A stretch of 64,000 nt of DNA from Ectocarpus siliculosus (GCA_000310025.1 FN649736.1:4972314-5036313); one strand, 5' to 3'; positions 19,906 through 30,960 are shown, counted from the first letter of the stretch. Translations and numbers: made by a program. The notes: generated by a model from the sequence alone, not told the origin.

Positions 19906-22900
19906 CGAGCGTGGGAGTTCCCCTTCCCGGGTCGGTGGCACCCGCTGTGTTTTACGGTGAGAGCATGAGTTGCGAACCTGCAATTTCCCATACTGTCAAC
20001 TGTTTGGATTCGTTTTCACCCTGCATAGTGGCGGACACCACTCACGCAAAAACGTCAAAAACAGTAGCTACGGGGGCGGACACCCCGGGCGCTAAGTACG
20101 GGTCATATAACACACAAGCGGAGGACACCGCACTGGTGATAGATAAGTCACAACTATTGGCGGACACCAATTATGCGAATATTGACACACACCGGGCGGA
20201 CACCCGGTGTGAACATGCATTAACCTCACTCCCGCAAACGGTGGACGCCGTTCCCGCGAAAAACACACTAACGGAAAACCTATTGGCGGACACCAATAGC
20301 GGGATCAATAACTGCTCTGCCTTGTACTCCACGAAGACTGTGGTGGACGCCACACGTGATGCACAATGCAATGCAGTCGCCTCGGGGGAGGACACCTCGG
20401 GCAAATATAATTGGCCCCGCGGCACGCAAGCGGTGGACGCCGCGAGCGTTGTCGGTAAACAAAAAATACTGGCGGACACCGGTAGGGTGCAGTGTGAACA
20501 CGCATTTCCCTCACTCCCGCAAACGGTGGACGCCGTTCCCGCGGAAAACACACTAACGGAAAACCTATTGGCGGACACCAATAGCGGGATCAATAACTGC
20601 TCTGCCTTGTACACCACAAAGACTGTGGCGGACACCACACGTGCTGAACAATGCAATGCAGTCGCCCCGGGGGAGGACACCCCGGGCGACCATTATTGGC
20701 ACCGCGGCACGCAAGCGGTGGACGCCGCGAGCGTTGTCGGAAAACAGAAAATACTGGCGGACACCAGTAGTGTGCAGAAGGACATACACGGGGCGGACAC
20801 CCTGCGTAAGAATTTGTCAGTCACACAGCCCCGATTGGCGGACACCATTCGCGGGAACGACACGGAATTGGCGGACACCATGACCGTGTCAAAAGCTACC
20901 CCGGGGGCGGACACCCCGGGGGATGCATCGTTGGCACGTAGGACACTAGCGGCGGACACTGCTAGGGCCGCTGACATCACAAAAGTAATGCGACAGGGTT
21001 GCGGGTCGAATTCAGCGATTTCTCACTTTGGGGCGGGGAAAGAACCTCCGGCCCTAGAGAGTCCAAAAAAGACAACCTTTTCGAGAAACTTAAAAACTCT
21101 GACGGATAGACTCGAGGCACAGAGAAGCATGCTCGCGTCAAGCCTACACTCACTAGACGAGAAACAACGTATCATTGGGAAGATGGCGGATATTGGTAGT
21201 GATTTGGTAAAGCTCCACGATGGAAGGCTGGGAGACGTCGCGAGGGGAATCGGCGGCACTTTGGTGTCACCGCCGTTGGACGTGAGCGACGTCAAGCAGT
21301 ATTTCGGAGAGGAGAAGGTTTTCCCGGGTATCGATGACCTCATGGAGATAGTCGGTGAAGGAGCCCCTGCCCCCACTCTAGTCTCGCAGAAAAATCTCAA
21401 GAAATCCTTGGCATACGGCAACCACCGTAGCGTAGACGATCACCAAACACAAGTGTGGGAAAAACTATGCGACGATGTCAAGCGTAATAGGTGTATCGTC
21501 CTGAGAAAGGCGAACGCATCGGACGTACGTGGGATTAGAGTAGCTCCGTTGGGAGCGGTCCCAGGAAAAAAAGTGAGGATCATCAACGACTTCTCTTTTG
21601 ACCCAAGCACAAGCAAGGGGTCAAAAGGTGGACTCAACAAAGATACCATCATGTCTGAAGTGCCACGTTGCCTGTGCGGCGAAGCACTACCAGCTTTCCT
21701 CGAGGAGCTCACTAGCCTACGGGTAAGATGGCCTGACAAGAGAATTCTCGCAGCCAAGGCTGATGTCACCTCAGCGTTCAGAAATGTTAGGATTTCACCA
21801 GAGCATGCTCACAACTTTTGCTACGTGATAGGAGACGTGCTAGTAGCGGATCTACGGCTGACATTTGGCTGGGCAGCTTCACCAGGATTGTGGGGTGTGT
21901 TAGCCTCCGCTGCAGAGCACTCGCACCGCAACACGTCCCTCGCGAACGCCCGACTACTACCAGAGGGAATCGCAATGATGTCTCACGTCAAAATAAAACC
22001 CCCTTGGGAAAAGGGCACCCCAACCCCAATACCTTCCTCGGCAGGCGTACAACCGCATAGAGGCGGTGGCCCCGCGGACGATTTCTTGGCCAGGGTCTAC
22101 GTTGACGATTTCTTGCTCACGAAGGTCCAGCATGACCCCACCGACGAATCGGCACTCATTGCTTCCGCCTCATTAGCTTCGGACCATGTCCGACTGTTCG
22201 GCGAGGGAGAAGTCGGAGAAACCCCCATTCTTGCCCCGAAAAAGAGCACCGACTGGGACACGGTCATAGAGGCCCTGGGGTACACCATAGACACGCATGA
22301 TGGCAGAATTGCAACTACTCCCGAACGGGTAAGCGCGATCCGGAACACCCTAGAGGTAGCTTGGCCCCACGATAGGAAGGCCAGTGTTCAAGAAGTCCTC
22401 AGCATTGCAGGAAAACTTTGGAACCTCACCTATGTCATCAGGGCTGGTAGATACTTTGTGTGGCAACTGCTCCGCCTATCGGGTCTGCATACCCAAGCCA
22501 GTCGACACACACGGTCACGACGTCTAGTGGACTTGGGTAGAGAGTTCCACGGCGATATCGCCTTCTGGAAGTGGGCCCTCAACCAGCCCCTGGCCCATCG
22601 AGGGGAGTCCCTCAGCGCATCGTTTTTACTCCACGTTAAACGAGCACCATCACGTCTCTACCTCTCAGACGCTAGCTTCACAGCGATTGGCGGCTACTGC
22701 CCCGAACTAAAGACTTTCTGGAGATACACGATCGAACCCTCACTGTCCGCGGAGCTCAAGCGCAAGGCGCAGGCAAAGGAGACGTCAGACATAACGATCA
22801 ATCTGTTAGAACTCACGGGCATGTTCATGACGGCGTGGGTAGTCCAAATGATCCTGAAAGACCGACCCGTAGAAGAAGGGCAGTCGGTGTTGATGCGCGG

Positions 22901-23252
22901 GGACAACGTGTCAGCCGTCAGCTGGACTAACAGGTGTGGGGGGTCGCGTGACAGGCGCGCTAGCCTCATAATGAGACTCATGGGTAGGATGGAGATTTCT
23001 TGCGGCTGGTGCCACGTGGCCAAACACATCCCTGGTCGAAAGAACACACTCGCGGACGGGATTTCACGTTGGGAAGAAAACGAGATCGCCGCCAACGTAA
23101 GAATGCTCACGAAAGACTCAGGGTGGACACAACAGGATATCGGGGAAGGGGGACGAGCGTTGCTCAGCATTATTCTCCAGAAGAAATTACCGAAAGATAG
23201 TCTGGACGACTCGGTATGGGACATTATGGTCCAAGGAACAAGAAATATCTGA
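19833..23252 (+). CDS. RT-RNase H polyprotein of the DIRS-like element
   Basis: A fully open frame of about 1139 codons that overlaps the end of gag. The first in-frame ATG is at 19965, so translation either starts there or depends on gag readthrough or frameshift. Residues about 65-375 are a repetitive, probably disordered region dominated by ADT, VDA and EDT tripeptides; their codons coincide with the hairpin array. A predicted helical stretch follows (RNLKTLTDRLEAQRSML). The reverse transcriptase then shows VRIINDFSFD, AKADVTSAFRNVRI, LTFGWAASPGLWG and the catalytic YVDD at 22098-22109. RNase H shows LSDASFTAIGGY, LLELTGMF, MRGDNVSAVSW and HIPGRKNTLADGISR, the arrangement typical of DIRS and Ngaro elements. 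It copies the element RNA to DNA and removes the template. No protease was seen. Confidence 0.9.
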   Translation: MGPTRGGGELGTGANAFADSRRTVASVGVPLPGSVAPAVFYGESMSCEPAISHTVNCLDSFSPCIVADTTHAKTSKTVATGADTPGAKYGSYNTQAEDTALVIDKSQLLADTNYANIDTHRADTRCEHALTSLPQTVDAVPAKNTLTENLLADTNSGINNCSALYSTKTVVDATRDAQCNAVASGEDTSGKYNWPRGTQAVDAASVVGKQKILADTGRVQCEHAFPSLPQTVDAVPAENTLTENLLADTNSGINNCSALYTTKTVADTTRAEQCNAVAPGEDTPGDHYWHRGTQAVDAASVVGKQKILADTSSVQKDIHGADTLRKNLSVTQPRLADTIRGNDTELADTMTVSKATPGADTPGDASLARRTLAADTARAADITKVMRQGCGSNSAISHFGAGKEPPALESPKKTTFSRNLKTLTDRLEAQRSMLASSLHSLDEKQRIIGKMADIGSDLVKLHDGRLGDVARGIGGTLVSPPLDVSDVKQYFGEEKVFPGIDDLMEIVGEGAPAPTLVSQKNLKKSLAYGNHRSVDDHQTQVWEKLCDDVKRNRCIVLRKANASDVRGIRVAPLGAVPGKKVRIINDFSFDPSTSKGSKGGLNKDTIMSEVPRCLCGEALPAFLEELTSLRVRWPDKRILAAKADVTSAFRNVRISPEHAHNFCYVIGDVLVADLRLTFGWAASPGLWGVLASAAEHSHRNTSLANARLLPEGIAMMSHVKIKPPWEKGTPTPIPSSAGVQPHRGGGPADDFLARVYVDDFLLTKVQHDPTDESALIASASLASDHVRLFGEGEVGETPILAPKKSTDWDTVIEALGYTIDTHDGRIATTPERVSAIRNTLEVAWPHDRKASVQEVLSIAGKLWNLTYVIRAGRYFVWQLLRLSGLHTQASRHTRSRRLVDLGREFHGDIAFWKWALNQPLAHRGESLSASFLLHVKRAPSRLYLSDASFTAIGGYCPELKTFWRYTIEPSLSAELKRKAQAKETSDITINLLELTGMFMTAWVVQMILKDRPVEEGQSVLMRGDNVSAVSWTNRCGGSRDRRASLIMRLMGRMEISCGWCHVAKHIPGRKNTLADGISRWEENEIAANVRMLTKDSGWTQQDIGEGGRALLSIILQKKLPKDSLDDSVWDIMVQGTRNI
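20027..20965 (+). other. Array of about 22 hairpins with conserved NGGACR loop
   Basis: Core sequence GG-NGGACR-CC recurs about every 40 bases: loops at 20032, 20077, 20122, 20161, 20197, 20242, 20287, 20344, 20389, 20434, 20473, 20527, 20572, 20629, 20674, 20719, 20758, 20794, 20839, 20881-region (20874), 20908 and 20953. Flanks are inverted repeats that differ between sites. Examples are CTATTGG/CCAATAG, TGTGG/CCACA, TACTGG/CCAGTA, CACACCGGG/CCCGGTGTG, AACGG/CCGTT and CTAGCGG/CTGCTAG (one G-U pair). Loops are CGGACA, TGGACG or AGGACA. All loops lie in the same frame and encode [A/V/E]-D-[T/A]. A few sites pair only over 3-4 bases, or carry a mismatch or bulge. Function is unknown; see findings. 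Confidence 0.8.
20225..20794 (+). repeat. Internal tandem duplication, 285-bp unit, in the RT frame
   Basis: The segment starting near 20225 recurs starting near 20510, offset 285 bases (95 codons), with about 90 percent or more identity by eye. It carries six hairpins per unit. The offset keeps the reading frame. Confidence 0.9.
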
Positions 23253-23582
23253 CACGGCAAAGAGATCGAAGGTAGGGCAGTAGGACACCGCTCCGCGTTT
23301 CTGGTCGATCAACGAATTATCAAAGGAATTGAGATAACGAGTAAGCTGGAGCGGCGGACACGCATCACACTCACGGTTTCATGACGCCTTGATAAAATGG
23401 ATAGCCGGGGGAGGCAGAGTTGGTTTGGACGACCAATTTTGCTGATCTCCCCTCAAGCCAAGTTGGGGCTATCCCGGGTTCGGCATGAATTTGTCGTACC
23501 TTAAAACGGAACCTCGAAATGTACGTATTTCCTTACGCTGTGAAAAACCGGTGATCGAATATCAGGAACACAGGGAAAAGAT
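23253..23582 (+). other. Spacer between RT-RNase H and recombinase
   Basis: About 330 bases without an open frame matching the recombinase. It contains a long imperfect inverted pair, GGATAGCC near 23398 and GGCTATCC near 23467, that could fold the spacer into a stem-loop. No start codon, intron or regulatory site can be assigned with confidence. Confidence 0.45.
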
Positions 23583-24624
23583 GGCCGGGGAGGCACGAGC
23601 GACGAGGGGGAGCGGTTGGTCAACGCACTCACCTTCGGGTCGTTGGGAAGTGGTACCAATAAGGTGTATCAACGGATGTGGAACACGTGGAAGGAGGCTC
23701 GAGCAGGGGCGGGTTCGGGCCCGTGGCTCAGCGAGAGCGAGGGGGTGGAAAGTGCGGTGCGTGAGTTGTCTGTGTTCATGGCTTGCCGGTGTTTCGGTCA
23801 CAAGAACCAGAGTCAGACTATTCGCGGGTATCTGTCAGCCATCAAGTACTTCCATAAGATGCACGCAGGATGGGAGTTGCCCACTTCGCATTTCCAGATC
23901 CTTGCCATGTTGAAGACCATTGATAGGGTCCACGCCAATACGCAGACGAAGCCTAAGATTAGGAATCCACTTTCGTGTGACATGCTAGCAGCTGGAAAGA
24001 GCGTGGTCGAACATTCGGGAGAATCAGGGAAGTTGATCTGGTGTGGACTTGCCCTCTCGTACCTGCTGATGTGCCGAGCTTCAGAAATCTGGGCGGACGA
24101 CTCGGGGCTCGTGCACTCAGATTTTTGCCTGACTAGAGGAGACCTCGGTTTCTTTTGCGGTCCGGTAAGTAAGGGTTGCATGTGCAGACAGAAGGCAGGC
24201 TAGCCGAGTGGAAGTCACGTTCAGAGCGTCAAAAGCAGATCAAAAACGTTTGGGAGCAACCGTCACTAGATCAGGAGAGGCGTTGAAGGTGTTACTGGAT
24301 CTGTTAGATCTGCACCCCGAGCTCGGGAGTCACGCGCCGTTGATGCAATTGTGGACACAAGACAGGTGGAAGATAATTTCGAGGGCAGAGGCATCGAGAC
24401 ACCTCAGGTTACTCGTGAGCGTGGCGGGTAGAGACCCGCAGAAGTATGCATTGCATTCAGGAAGGATCGGGGGGGCCACGCACCTAGCAAGTATGGGGGC
24501 GTCGGTAATCCAAATTCAGAGAGCCGGGAGGTGGAAGTCATCGGCTTTTTTTATGGTGTACGTTAGGGCTGGGGGTGAAGGAGCGAAGTTCGTGCCTCAG
24601 GCCCTTACGGAACCCGAGGAATGA
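23583..24624 (+). CDS. Tyrosine recombinase of the DIRS-like element (one frame change)
   Basis: The N-terminal part (SAM-like, core-binding) reads from about 23583 (DEGERLVNALTFGS, then NKVYQRMWNTW and RGYLSAIKYFHKM) to a TAG at 24201. There is no ATG near its start; the frame opens upstream. The catalytic part continues in another frame from about 24190 (VEVTFRASKADQKRLG) to the stop at 24622-24624. Active-site residues are visible: Arg in LLMCRASEI (24075-24077), H-x-x-R in LHSGRIGGATH (24454-24465), Trp in GRWKSS and the nucleophile Tyr in VYVRAG (24559-24561). The break lies between 24150 and 24200, where a GTAAGT is present, but no plausible acceptor restores the frame with a normal-length intron. 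The enzyme would insert the circular cDNA by recombination. Confidence 0.85.
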
Positions 24625-24640
24625 CCGGGGAGCGGTTTCG

Positions 24641-27600
24641 GAGGAGTAGGTCATCAAACATGCCTAATGGAGTAAGATATGTTTAGGCCAGAGGCCGAAA
24701 CAATAGTAATGATAGGAGGGCAATCTTGGGAAGTTTGCAACGGGTTAGTCCGATAAGAAAACGTTGGGAGCAAGACGGCATTTTACCTGCGCTCTCAATT
24801 TGTTTCATGTGTCTTGGTTTTTCTTTGGTTGCCTGCAGAAAAATAATCCAGAATTCTTGAGCAAACATAAACATCTGATTCTGGTCTTCTTGTCTTGGTC
24901 TTTTTTTTTTTTTTCATAATTTGACACAACGAAACCATCTCTATCATAGAAAATAGTCTGAGACAGATTAGCAATGGATTCATAGCGTCAGAAAGTACCT
25001 GTATGTCTACGATTTCCCAGACAGCATATAGGGACATCTCCCCTGCGGGTAACAGGCTCAACAAGACAGTTTGGTAGCTGTCTTGTGTGTCTCATATATG
25101 TTATGTTGGGAAGGTGCAGATGATATGTCCGATGGATCTTTAGGAATCTGGTCTTTATTAGACCCGAGAAAAGATGCTCCGAGTTTGTCTTGCTCAGTTT
25201 TGTCTTTGAACGAACAATTTTTCATTGGCCTACACACACACCCCGAGATACTCCCGACGTCCTCCCGCCCTACAGACGCCGCACCATCCCATGAAGCTGC
25301 CGAAACACACACAACTCGGCCGTCATAGGCGACACCATGGCGAACCAACTACATACAGCAGTCAGACAAAGTCATGCACCGCAGACCCGATGCGCATTGC
25401 ATGCTGCCGACATGGTGCAACTTTTGCGTTAGTTATCCTAGATGTATATGGGTGAACCGAAGCATGCCGCTCTACATCCATGCTCACAAGTGACACATCA
25501 AGCCGGCGTTGAGGAGGGTGAGGCGGTGAGGCGGGCGGCATAGATCTCAGGAATGTGGCACAGGTGGAGGCGGAGGTGATTGATGGAGTTAGGGATGCTT
25601 CAAGCGGCGTGGGAGCGTGAGGAGCTGCAGCGCGTGGGTCCTGTGGACCGTGCTGCGGTGATTCGTTTGACGGGGAACGATCGACTCCGTCGACGACTGA
25701 CTGCGATGTGTATCACAACTTGTTCGCGTGCTGAAGGGGTACACACATGCATGCCTCAGCTGTTTGCGGCGCTACGCTTCCCATGCGCTCCCGGCAACTG
25801 AACTGGGCCAACCGCCTATTCGTGAGCGAGTACGTTGTTGTTGCTCCATCAGTATTCTCCATGACTACTTAGTTATAGTCAGCTGGGGGTGAGGGTTCAG
25901 TTAAAATAGAGTCGTGGTAGCCTTGTTGGGGTGGAGGCGGAAGGTCGGAAATAAATATGTTTCGTGTTCCGAGTCGGCCCAACCATCTGTCTGCCGCCGC
26001 CGGCAAAGGGGCTTCGTCGTATTGAACGCAATTTTCTTGGAAATTTCCGCGTGCTCAAGACCGAAAAAATCACACTCGAGTCTTCGCAAGCAGTTTTGAA
26101 ACACAATTCCGGTCTTGGTTTTGGACTTGCTTCCGACTTCAAAGACCAAGACCTGAGATCAGTCCGCAAGCACCCTAATAACCTCCTCTGACGCTATGGA
26201 TTCATTGCTAATCTATCTTAGACTCTCAGATAGAGATGGATTCGTTAATTAAAAGATAATAACTTAATTCCGAATGGGAAAAAAATTGTTTCCCGGAATG
26301 GTTCTCGGAATCGCCCATTCTCTCCGGAGAGAGAGAGAGAGGTCACGACAGGAGGACACAGATAACAGAGGAGCACCACAGGACAGAGCAACAGAGACGA
26401 GCAACAGCAAGATTTGTGAGTGAGCTTGAGTTCTTTTGTACTCCGAGCGTTATTTGTGTTGTTATTTCAAGCACCCCCACACCGCGCTGATGATTTGCAG
26501 CTGATTCATCCGACAAATTGCACATGTTTTTTTCTCCCACATTTTGTTCCCAACGTGGTTGAAGCACAGCTTGACTGCGGGTGCCAGGAGAGGCGGCCGG
26601 ATTGTGCCTCACATGTACCACCCTTCTTCTGGCCAAAACTGATCTCATTTACCCACGCAAAAACGCGCACAAACGAAGGCCGGTATAATAGTAGTGGTTT
26701 GCTTCCAAACAACACTCGGTAGCAGCACGTACACAGCAAGCAGTTAGTTAAATGTGCCGCTTCCCACATTTTTTCCAACAGTTTTTTCGTTCCTGTTCCA
26801 GAAGCAAGCGCAGGAACAACAAGGCTCGAGAGCGTGATTTGGGTTTGGGAGACTTGTGTTGTAATAAAAGGTCGGAAGAAGCTTTTGGTTGAGAGCACGG
26901 GTGAGATGTTGCAAGAGAACGATGCACTGCTGCTGTAGTGAGAGATATAATGCTCGAGGACGTTCAAACGAAAACGGATGCAAGAGACCTACAGCAGTGT
27001 GTTGTACCTTGTTTGTTTGCGGGGTGTTCAAGATCCGAAGAATGCGCCTGGTACACTTCTCAGGAAACAGAAAATCTCTCTCTGTACACATACATGCATC
27101 ATGCATGCATGCGGAATTTATCCGCCGCCGCCCATAATCGCCGATGAGTTTCATGTTGTTCATAAGAGGGTCTTGCTTGGGAAGCAACCTACGCACATCA
27201 TAGGTGCCACTGACATACGGATTAGTCCTGGTACGGCGAATAGAAGCCTACCTGATGAGCCGATCGTGATGAGGGATGTACACAGCAGCAGCCACCGTCT
27301 CCAAATGAACAGCTCTCTTTGACCCTGTATTTTGCACCATCACCGACACTTCTTCGCTGTTTCCCACGGAAAAGAGGACCCAGAACACCTCTCCTGGTTG
27401 TCTTCACACTACAGCAGCAGTAGGACCTACACCTGCTACTTAGTATGAATGAGTACGCTGTAGATTTGAGACCCACACAAAATACCGTAGGTTGCGTAAG
27501 ATACCACACCCCCGACTAACTCTAAGCCCGAACACTCCACAACGGGTGACGGTGTCGAGAAATTGACGTCGTTGGAACCATCTCTTCGACAGATTTCCAT

Positions 27601-28400
27601 ATAATACTGGCGGCCTCCTCCTCATCATGATGAAAATCGAGATGCAAAAAACCTGGGGTGGGTATGGTATCTCATGCAACATACGTACAACATACATATG
27701 CATACTAAAACAACATACATAATACGCTCATACTTGTTTATTAATCTCTTGGAACAGCAGTGCTTGCTGTTGCCTTGCTCTCAAAGGTAGACTGAGCACA
27801 GAGGGGGAGGACATGCTCCCTCTAAAAGGGGCCACAAAGGTCCTGTCCCCTGTTTTATCCTTCCATCGGGAGTTACATCTCCCGCACTTTCCTCTGGGAA
27901 TTACTCCGCAATAATACCGTTGGCACTGGCAACATTCAAATCCCATAACACTAGCCCACCCTGGAGGTTCTCATACACAGATACTTGAAACCTAGGAACT
28001 TGACAAATAATTGTCGAATCCCAAAAAATGAAAGGATCGAGGATGTGGAGCTCCAAAATACCAAGAATCACCCTCCCACACCTCTCACACGATGAGGCGC
28101 AAGACCATCGTTTGACCAAACCAAAACATTCAAATCCCATAACATCACCAAGCGCGAAGCGCCTTGAGGTATTCGGCGAGTCGCATGAAGGGTGCGCTGC
28201 ATCTTGCGAAGGGTGTTCGGCATCTTGTGCTTACTTCCTTGCGTACGGATGACAGCTGCGTATGACTCAATTTGTTTTCTGGTGCTTTCATTTCCAAAGA
28301 CAGTTAGAGCACTGTGGAACTGCCTTGAGGATGCTTGACCATTTTAACACAACGTGGTGCGATCATCCCCCTTTGCGCGGAGTGAGGGCTCTCCACGCCG
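24641..28400. other. Long stretch without a recognised gene
   Basis: It includes the likely 3' tail of the DIRS-like element (T-run at 24901-24914), a GA microsatellite at about 26327-26341, and a 19-base sequence (ACATTCAAATCCCATAACA) present at about 27932 and 28127. Open frames of up to about 150 codons occur on both strands, but none shows a domain, a signal peptide with a following exon, or consistent splicing. Confidence 0.4.
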
Positions 28401-28504
28401 CACAACATGATATACTCGACCACCATTATGGTTACCGCCAAAAAAAAAAACAAAGGTAAAAAAAAAACGGTAACCTGGTTGCCGAGTTCACGAAGTGAAT
28501 TGGC

Positions 28505-28700
28505 TTCTTTTACAACGTCGCTGCCAAGCGACGAAAACCCAATCCCGAAGGCAAACACCGAGGGGGGGGCTTGTTTTACAACGTCGTTGCCAAGCGGCGA
28601 AAACCCAACCCCGATGGCCAACACCGGGGGGGGCGGCTTGTTTTACAACGTCGTTGCCAAGCGACGAAAACCCAACCCCGATGGCAAACACCGGCGGGGA
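28505..28700 (+). repeat. Minisatellite, unit about 66 bp, about 3 copies
   Basis: Units beginning near 28512, 28575 and 28642 share ACAACGTCG(C/T)TGCCAAGCG and CGAAAACCCAA(T/C)CCCGA, followed by a G-run and CTTGTTT. Because the unit has few stops, it creates overlapping open frames in three phases on the plus strand and more on the minus strand. Confidence 0.85.
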
Positions 28701-29354
28701 TGGGGGGAGGAGGGGGGAGGAATTCGAAAAGTTACCATGAATCGTGGAAAAGATACCATGACTGATTATGGGGTATGACTATATATATATGAATAATTGC
28801 ATAGCCATGAGGTTAGATGGATGGCAAACATGCCACGCTGTCGTTTCCCCTCCGTCTGCTCGTCGTCGGTGCCGGCCCACGCTCACCCAGCCGTGCTACA
28901 GGAACACACGGAAACAAGCAGCCTAGCTCGCGTGTAGCGCCTCATCTCTACGAAAGTAAAGTATCGACCAAAGCTCCAAATGAGCGAAACAACTCAGCTA
29001 ACAACCCAATGATTTTGGAACAGGGCATTGACCAGGTTTCACAATACATGTGTTGACAACCATCCATTGAACTAACCACTTGCCTTCCAAACTTGCCCTT
29101 GCCGCTTCTACCACTGCACAACAGGGAACATAGTCTTGCAATCTACTCGTAGCCTTGGTCGTGTAGGGTTACGTTTGACTTGATCAATCTACCACGCTTA
29201 CTCATGCGGACCCCTACGAGGTATCGTGCGTGTCTCGCTACGTTTTCTGCGAGCCAGTCGCTTCTTGCGTTTTCCTTCCGCCTCCCCTGCCCGTCCTTCT
29301 TCCTCTTCTTGTTCTCCTTCTTCGTCGCCGTCGTCGTCGGTATCGTCATCGTGG

Positions 29355-29475
29355 TCGTTGTCGTCGTCGTCGTCGTCGTCGTCTTAGCCGCCTTGTTCCT
29401 CGTCCTGGTCCTCGTCCTCGTCCTCCTCCTCCTCCTCCTCCTCCTCCTCCTCCTCCTCCTCTTCCTCCTCGCCCA
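29355..29475. repeat. GTC and CTC trinucleotide microsatellites
   Basis: A GTC run (about 29355-29385) is followed by a CTC run (29416-29475). The acidic, basic, Leu- or Val-rich open frames over this region are explained by the repeats. Confidence 0.9.
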
Positions 29476-29912
29476 TGTCTTCCAAGGACCGGGTGCCGGC
29501 CATCTTACGGCCAGATGCGCCGCCGTTCCCTTCCTTGTTCCCAAGTGTGCCAGTGGGGAGGACTTCGTTTCCCTGACCACGTCGGCGAGGCTTCCCGGCG
29601 AGTACCTTTGGCTTCCCGCCATTCACTTTGCTCTGACCAATCGGCCACACGGGCGACTGGCGGGTTAGCGGCTGCTCCCAGATGCTCATGGGGGTAGTAT
29701 ATAGTATGCATGAGAAGATTGCGAAGATGTCCCTGTGGTGTGCGGGGTATCTGCCATCTCTCGGCGGTCTCCACAGCTCCACAGCGCCAGCAGCGCCAGC
29801 GGTGATGCACACAGCGAGAGCTGGACGACAAGCGCCGACGCCTCGGCGAAAAACTTGGGGATACATTGGTATCTGCCCCCGCCCCTCCCCCCCAAATTAT
29901 CCCCCCCCCCGC

Positions 29913-30960
29913 CCACGACTGCTCGTGGAATGCATACATGTCCAAGGTAGCGGAAAAGGGCAAAGCACGAGCAGGGAAGCTACACCCAATACTCGCTAAC
30001 CGGCACCTCGATACACGCATCAACGTGACGATTTTGAAGAGCGTAATCGTTACGCCGCTAGAGTACGCCGGAGAAGTATGTGAAGTAAGTAAGAAGGTAG
30101 TGAAAGAACTCGAGGCGGTGCAGATGAAAGCAGCGAAAACCGTCCTAGGATGCTCCAAGCGCACAAGTAATGCAGCCGTCAGGGCAGAATTGGGGATCCA
30201 ATCCCTACGGTCGGGAAGAGACGCAAGGGAGCTGACATGGCAGTATCGCAGCGGGATGGGAGAGGAGAGGTTGCCGAGAATAGTTTGGGAGGCGAAGTGG
30301 GCAAACAAAAAGAGGGGTAGACCACCCACGGAATGGGTCAAGGTTGTAGAGGACGTATGGAAGGGGTTCGAAATCGACGAAGATGAAATGCTGGAAACGG
30401 AGGGTCTACAGGGGTTCACGGACAAGGAGGGTCTAAAAATGTACGGAATGTTGAAAGAAGGAATAGGGTTCAAGGAGTACCTACATGGGCCAATTGACCA
30501 AGCTTAAGGTCAAATTCAGGACCGGGGATATAGGCCTTCGAGAACGTCGACGAAGACATAGGACGGTAGACGACGAAGAAGACAAGTTCAAATGTGCTTG
30601 CGGCTTCGAATGCGAAGACCGTGTTCATGTAGTCGCGGAATGTCAGTTATACGAAGAGGAGAGGGAAGTGTACATGACTGAGCAGGGAAAAATACTAGGG
30701 AGGTACAGGGAGATGTTTGAGGCATGGCATAGAGAGGAGAGGATGGTAGCTGTACTGGGGGGTAGGAAGTGGTTTGAAAAGGCGGGAAGGGATATCGTTA
30801 GGATAGACAGACTAGGGACGACATTTTTTAGCCACCGTTGGCAAAGTAGGAAGGAACGATTGGCCATCGGTGAGCGGTCCTGTGGGAACAATGCTCCGTC
30901 CTCTCGAGAACGTGTGGTCCATGGTCTAACCGCTAAGACATGCAAAACATAAGAGTAAGC
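29913..30960 (+). mobile_element. 5'-truncated LINE fragment, copy B (same family as 12060-14990)
   Basis: Coding similarity to copy A begins at CSWNAYMSK (29920) and runs to the C-terminus: LDTRIN, PLEYAGEV, ELEAVQMKAAKTVLG, RAELGIQSL, then MYGMLKEGIGFKEYL. A stop and frame change at about 30500 is followed by FKCACGFECEDRVHVVAEC, the same Cys-His knuckle, and ERVVHGLTAK at the end. All upstream RT and endonuclease sequence is missing. The 5' junction directly follows a C-run (29901-29910), and another C-run follows the 3' end (30961-30975). Confidence 0.9.

Larger units (their letters stand above)
17886..24640 (+). mobile_element. DIRS/Ngaro-type tyrosine-recombinase retrotransposon
   Basis: Three consecutive plus-strand frames form a YR-retrotransposon: Q-rich gag, RT plus RNase H, then a tyrosine recombinase in place of the DDE integrase of LTR elements. 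The RT has YVDD, the RNase H type is the one seen in DIRS-like elements, and the recombinase keeps R, H-x-x-R and Y. Such elements are thought to integrate through a circular DNA intermediate without target-site duplication. Each of gag and the recombinase has a frame change, so this copy is probably dead or recently damaged, although the 1.1-kb-codon RT frame is fully open. Boundaries are uncertain because I found neither split direct repeats nor inverted terminal repeats. Confidence 0.85.

Noticed and set aside
29230-29697. Arg/Pro-rich and Glu-rich frames on both strands
   Set aside because: Explained by GTC and CTC microsatellites.
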